DNA of 64,000 bases from Gonatopus flavifemur. Taxonomy: Eukaryota > Arthropoda > Insecta > Hymenoptera > Dryinidae. The DNA is taken from the NCBI GenBank assembly GCA_018340375.1, contig JAFFJZ010000001.1, positions 37,564,001-37,628,000 of the forward strand. Direction: 5' to 3'. The notes under the pieces were generated by a model. It worked only from the letters and a program-made list of their open reading frames with translations, was not told where the DNA came from and made no database searches. The position numbers and the translations under genes are program-made. Below, in pieces: positions 59,986 through 64,000 of this stretch (positions are counted from its first letter, which is position 1; each line of letters opens with the position of its first letter).

Positions 59986-60270
59986 CCCTTAAACCGTAAC
60001 CCTGCTCAAAATCTCGTCAACCGTAACCCCCGGTCTAACAGACCGCTATCACCTTCTTCTAGATATTCAAAGTTGTTAGAAGTGAAGAAAACATTTTTTA
60101 GATCATTAGAAATTTCTACGAGGTAGGATAGTGGGCTTATGTACAGAACTTAGTGAGCAATTCTGTGCAGAGTAGGAATGGAATGTCAAACAATTTAACC
60201 AAAAAAGTTCGAATTACGAGCAAATACAATTTTGATAGCGGTCTGTGAGACCGGGGTTACGGTTAGAGGG
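59986..60270. mobile_element. piggyBac-like MITE, 285 bp, TTAA TSD
   Basis: The left CCCTTAAACCGTAACCC and the complement of the right end, CCCTCTAACCGTAACCCC, are flanked by TTAA (59982-59985, 60271-60274). A sub-terminal pair around CCCGGTCTAACAGACCGCTA extends the fold. The left side carries an extra CCGTAACCC copy, offset by about 35 bp. Confidence 0.85.
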
Positions 60271-60489
60271 TTAACTGAAAATTCAGTAGAATACGATACT
60301 GAACGAAGAATTTAGTTTTCTCAACAAAATGTTTGTTCCTTCAACTAGAAATGTTTTCTGTTGAAACAACCAATGTTCCATTTCAGGCATTCCATCTTCT
60401 CAAGTAGAATTGCTTCAGAGATTTACGAGCTTTTAGCTAGTCAAACGTTACGAAACTCGAGGATCCCCAGAGAATTCCTACTAGGGGTA

Positions 60490-61104
60490 GGGTGAACTAG
60501 CCAGTAGATGAGCGATGACCAATAAATGAACGATTCATAAAAGAAGTGACTATTACAAATTCATGCTACACTGAAATAATTCCACTGTTTTCACAATAGA
60601 AGTAACTTCTTATGAAAGCAATCGAATTATTTCAATTGAGTATAAATTGTTAATAGTTCCCTAATGAAAATGAATCATATAAGAACATATAAAAATCATA
60701 TGTCATCCATATAAAATTCATATATGGCCATACATGGCCGTATATAATCCGTACATAATCCATATTCAATCCATGTACGGCCCATATATGACCCATATAT
60801 AATTCACATGTAACCCATATATGACCCATGAATACAAGAGTTTTCACATATGTAAAAAAATTCTGCCATATATGAAATATTCTCCATACATGGATTATAT
60901 ATGCATTATTTATGAATCATATATGGTCATATACGGATTGTATGTGGATTATATATGGATGATATATGATTCAATACGTTCTCATGTATAGACCATATAT
61001 GGATTATATACGTATCATGTATGAACTATAAATGAGTCATCTATGTTTACTTTTTACTAGGGTTATTTCTTTTATGAATCGTTCATCTACTGGGTGGTTT
61101 ACCC
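60490..61104. mobile_element. GGGTGAAC-ended TA element hosting an insertion
   Basis: The left GGGTGAACTAGCCAGTAGAT and the complement of the right end, GGGTAAACCACCCAGTAGAT, are flanked by TA (60488-60489, 61105-61106). The arms extend through AACGATTCATAAAAGAA. The element at 60659-61062 interrupts it; without that insertion it is about 210 bp. Confidence 0.85.
60659..61062. mobile_element. CCCTA-ended CATATATGG-rich element, third copy, TT TSD
   Basis: The left CCCTAATGAAAATGAATCAT and the complement of the right end, CCCTAGTAAAAAGTAAACAT, are flanked by TT (60657-60658, 61063-61064). The interior is a chain of CCATATATGACC / ATATATGGAT variants. It sits inside the GGGTGAAC element. The frame at 60650-60847 minus is a translation of the chain. 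Confidence 0.85.
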
Positions 61105-61106
61105 TA

Positions 61107-63070
61107 TTCATGTGTTGTTATTCGCGGTTATTGTAACTAGAGGGTTTTTTTGATATGTCTATTGAATTGAATTTTATATTCTTGATTTCACTATGAGAGG
61201 GAGATTCCGTTAATCAACTCTACCCTCAATAGATTCTCATTTCTATCAACAAAAAGGACAAGAGTAAATGAGTATCTTGAATAATTTTCCACCCAACAAA
61301 AGATGTATAACTATGATTGTCATCAACTAATCTTTATGACAATCATCATTCTGTTCTTTCAAATAATCGTCAAATCATTTTGGATTCATTCGGAGAATCA
61401 CATTATCCGTAATTGTTCCATTAATAAATCAGATGTTTCAATGCATATTATGTGCGTGTATATATATATATATGCTGCTGCACAATGTCACTTTTGTTGT
61501 AGCATTTCCGACATAGATCATTCAGCTCCCACATGAACCCTGTCATTGATCACAATGGGAATCGTAATGAACGCAAATTCAATCTTTCGTTTGATTTTTC
61601 GCATGTGTTGTTCATTCCGAATGGGATATCATTCAACTTTGAACATACAATGAATACACAAAAAATTCATAAAAGTATGAAAAACGTAGAGGATATATAG
61701 AATGAAATTAAGCTGACGGAAACATGCTGAATTTCATATTTTGTTTTTCTTCGTGCCGAAGGGGTTAGATATCTAAAATGACGTTCATACGATTTTTTGA
61801 TAAGGAGTTTAATCGTCCAACACTGTCGCTGTTGATGTATATTTGGAATGAATCTTCAAAATATTTTAATGAGAAATCAAGCTGTAATTATTCTTGAAAC
61901 TTGAACTTGAAAGAAATGGAAAAATGTGAAAAATGATGAAATTGAAGCTAAAATATCCATCACCTAACTTCTACCTGTTGCATTCATTCCAGATGCAGAA
62001 TCAGGATCACGGAAATGTCATTCGGGGCTTATCGTTGAATGGAAATCATTGGATATTATTATTATTATATAAACAAAACAGCGTTGGGAGTGCTGATGAG
62101 TCACTATTGCTTCAAAGAGATGTTTGATCATAATTTTCATTTCTATTCACTTTTATAAATCGAATATATATATATACATCGCAGTTTAGTCTGAACAGTG
62201 ATTTGAAGAATTTTATTACGATTCCGAGAGATCTATACTATAAGAAGTCTTTGAAGTTTGTTCAATGTTGAGGATTATATCGATAAAGAAATACCGCAGG
62301 ATGATCATTATGAAAATTCAACGAAAGAGAGAGAAAGGATATTGATTATTCAAAGGAAATTCGTATCGCATAAATCGTTCCGTTTTCTCAATTACGTACT
62401 CCTAATATCCCTTCTCTTGTGAAGGTTAAGTACTCTACAGCTTCAACTTTACTCACACTTTTACACGATAGAACACGAGTTTAAACCAATGAGCTTCAAG
62501 GAAAAAAGTTTCGTGGCTAAGAAAAGCAATTAATTCAGCCTACAAATTAACTCTTCTTACCGTGTAAAGAGTTTCTTCTTCTGATAATTCCCTTGGCGAG
62601 ACAATATATATTACCTTTTGGATATGTAGACTCCACTTGAGATATTGTAGATTAGAATTTATATTCCCAAGTTATTGATTGTAGATTTCAGATCTTAATT
62701 AACGATCCGTAATTTCTATGTTAACATCCTGTTGTATATAATAAATCCGTTGAATACATATGAAACCTCAGGTGGATTTTTTCGATACATTTCCCGCTAG
62801 TACAGCTGAGTGAGTAACTATGACCTGTAAAAAATAGCTCTCATAGCTAATTTTCAACCATCCAAATACTGGCAGATTTTTCTTTCTCAAAATCATTGAT
62901 CCTGACAATTGAAATCCAATTTTTTATAGATTTAAGTTGTACTAAATCTCATGAATCAATAGTAATCCCGTATGATGACTGTTTTAATCAGGGCGATGAA
63001 TAGAATTTACTCAATTCAAAGATTTGTCTTACAATCCCTTTTTCTGATGTCAAATTCACAAGGGATGCAC
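61107..63070. other. Unassigned AT-rich sequence with (AT)n runs
   Basis: No supported gene. (AT)n runs lie at 61459-61473 and near 62165-62176. Confidence 0.4.
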
Positions 63071-63123
63071 CACACCCAGCATAAATATTGCAGCAATATA
63101 ACTGCGATACTTGTGCTGAGTGG
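63071..63123. mobile_element. AGCAC-ended hairpin MITE with GCAATATTACTG motif, copy 2 (short)
   Basis: CACCCAGCATAAATATTGC and GCGATACTTGTGCTGAGTGG form a 53-bp hairpin of the same family as 18063-18168. It lacks the central repeat units of that copy. Exact ends are uncertain by a few bases. Confidence 0.65.
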
Positions 63124-63444
63124 AACTGCCCTAACTGGGTCTTACGATCGGCCCAAAAATGCCTCATGATTGGGCCACAGCCGGAAATAATCGTATCGAT
63201 GGTACTCATCAATGGGCTATGAATAGTTTACTGTGGTATGATAGTTTGGGCCTGAAGACGGCGAAATGTAATCAGCTAATGATAGGATTCACGGAAAAAA
63301 TCACATGTGACTCCTGCATTGGTTGTTGTTATTTTGACATAACTGCTGACGTGAATGCAATTGGAGTAAAATTCACATTGGAACCAATGTTATGTGTACA
63401 TTGCTACTGAAGTAAATGGCAGGCTTGTTGCCATGGTAACCATT
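63124..63444. other. Unassigned; TTGGGCC motifs
   Basis: CGGCCCAA, TTGGGCC and TGGGCTA motifs recur at 63145-63260, similar to those at the right edge of the window, but no ends can be paired. The frame spanning 63159-63410 shows no known domain. Confidence 0.35.
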
Positions 63445-63796
63445 CCGAACAGCACAACCACCGATCCTCCATGCAGAACTTCGGTGGACTGGAGGTGGAG
63501 AAATGGGAGCCGTGGAAATAAGGGAGAAATAAGGGAGAGTCTCCGTTGAGGCAACGGAGAGGCGACAGAGAAATGTCCGCCTCCTATATTTGGAATAAAA
63601 TTCATGTTGGTGGATTAATACATTCAGATTTGGTTATGTAAATGCCCCAATATGAATTATATCGAAAATACAGGGCACGGACATTTCTCCGTCGCCTCTC
63701 CGTTGCCTCAACGGAGACTCTCCCTTATTTCCACGGCTCCCATTTCTCCACCTCCAGTCCACCGAAGTTCTGGGTGGAGGATCGGTGGTTGTCCTC
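63445..63796. mobile_element. Inverted dimer of an AGCAC-ended GTTGCCTC-motif element
   Basis: The arms 63445-63575 and 63673-63796 are near-perfect inverted copies of about 125 bp. Each carries ACCACCGATCC, GTGGACTGGAGGTGGAG and CTCCGTTGAGGCAACGGAG, and they are separated by about 95 bp. The left arm has a 12-bp tandem duplication (AAATAAGGGAG twice) absent from the right. The unit resembles the elements at 35304 and 54673. The two mirrored ORFs here are shadows. Confidence 0.75.
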
Positions 63797-64000
63797 ACTT
63801 TTCATGTAATTTTTACGTCGTCATTTTTTCCGTGTTGATAATTGGCCCAGTGATGGGCTAATTATCGGGTTTTTCCATTTCTGGGTACATTGTCAGCCAG
63901 TGATGGGTCATTTCTCGACCGGTAATGAGGAACCAATCGTTGGCCCTTGAACACGAGTCACATATTGGCCGATTATCGGCTGTATTCCACTACCGGGCTT
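63797..64000. repeat. GGCCCAGTGATGGG motif-rich segment cut by the window edge
   Basis: TTGGCCCAGTGATGGGCTAA, GCCAGTGATGGGTCA, TTGGCCGATTATCGG and TACCGGGC variants chain to the end of the window. It looks like the left part of another motif-amplified element whose right end lies outside. Confidence 0.45.

Noticed and set aside
63390..63861. Two mirror ORFs sharing FSVASPLPQRRLSLIS on opposite strands
   Set aside because: They come from the two arms of one inverted-dimer element.
1..64000. CRISPR arrays, bacterial operons, LTR retrotransposons
   Set aside because: No regularly spaced identical repeats with unique spacers, no ribosome-binding-site-led gene runs, and no direct terminal repeats with primer-binding site plus gag/pol frames were seen. 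Repeats are inverted or irregular.

Overview
This is AT-rich eukaryotic intergenic and/or intronic DNA, most likely from an insect. A parasitoid-wasp-like hymenopteran is my guess from style only; nothing diagnostic is present. No open frame reaches 140 codons, and no protein-coding gene, rRNA, functional tRNA, CRISPR array or bacterial-type operon can be supported. The coding traces are one LINE reverse-transcriptase 3' relic (46025-46270, minus), one candidate terminal exon (56459-56663, minus), one cysteine-rich open frame without an ATG (25308-25562) and one 40-codon ATG ORF in a GC-rich island (37768-37890).

Most of the recognisable content is non-autonomous DNA transposons, many nested. 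Several boundaries are fixed to the base by terminal inverted repeats (TIRs) and target-site duplications (TSDs). Three nests are also checked against an uninterrupted relative elsewhere in the window. (1) 1491-3027: a CCCAA-ended element split by a 1207-bp TA element; intact relative at 29295-29622. (2) 35924-36702: a GCTG/CAGC-rich element split by a TA element, itself split by a hairpin element; relative at 23609-23977. (3) 46271-47815: a ~485-bp-unit tandem repeat split by a CCCGGG-ended CATATATG element, itself split by a long-TIR element; relative at 9359-9930.

Layout. 0.6-4.7 kb: nested elements and a 752-bp hAT-like element. 4.7-16.7 kb: mostly featureless, with a TTGGC-rich element (7.7-8.4 kb) and the tandem repeat (9.36-9.93 kb). 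16.7-26.2 kb: piggyBac-like TTAA elements, fold-backs and a GCTG-rich element. 26-33 kb: sparse. 33.3-37 kb: a dense transposon cluster with a 676-bp palindrome. 37.5-38.5 kb: GC-rich island. 39.4-44 kb: nested X/Y elements and fold-backs. 46-50 kb: LINE relic, triple nest, ~700-bp palindrome, and an AGCAC-ended element with a tRNA-like insert. 50-58 kb: sparse. 58.5-61.1 kb: ATATG-rich and TTAA elements. 63-64 kb: inverted-dimer element and window edge.

The most unusual theme is a group of elements with 5'-CCC...GGG-3' ends and 2-bp TSDs of varying sequence (TA, TT, AA, AT, CC, TC). Each interior is built from many degenerate copies of one short motif private to its family. Several share a longer terminal consensus close to CCCANACAGCACAA. 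I cannot assign this group to a known superfamily by eye.
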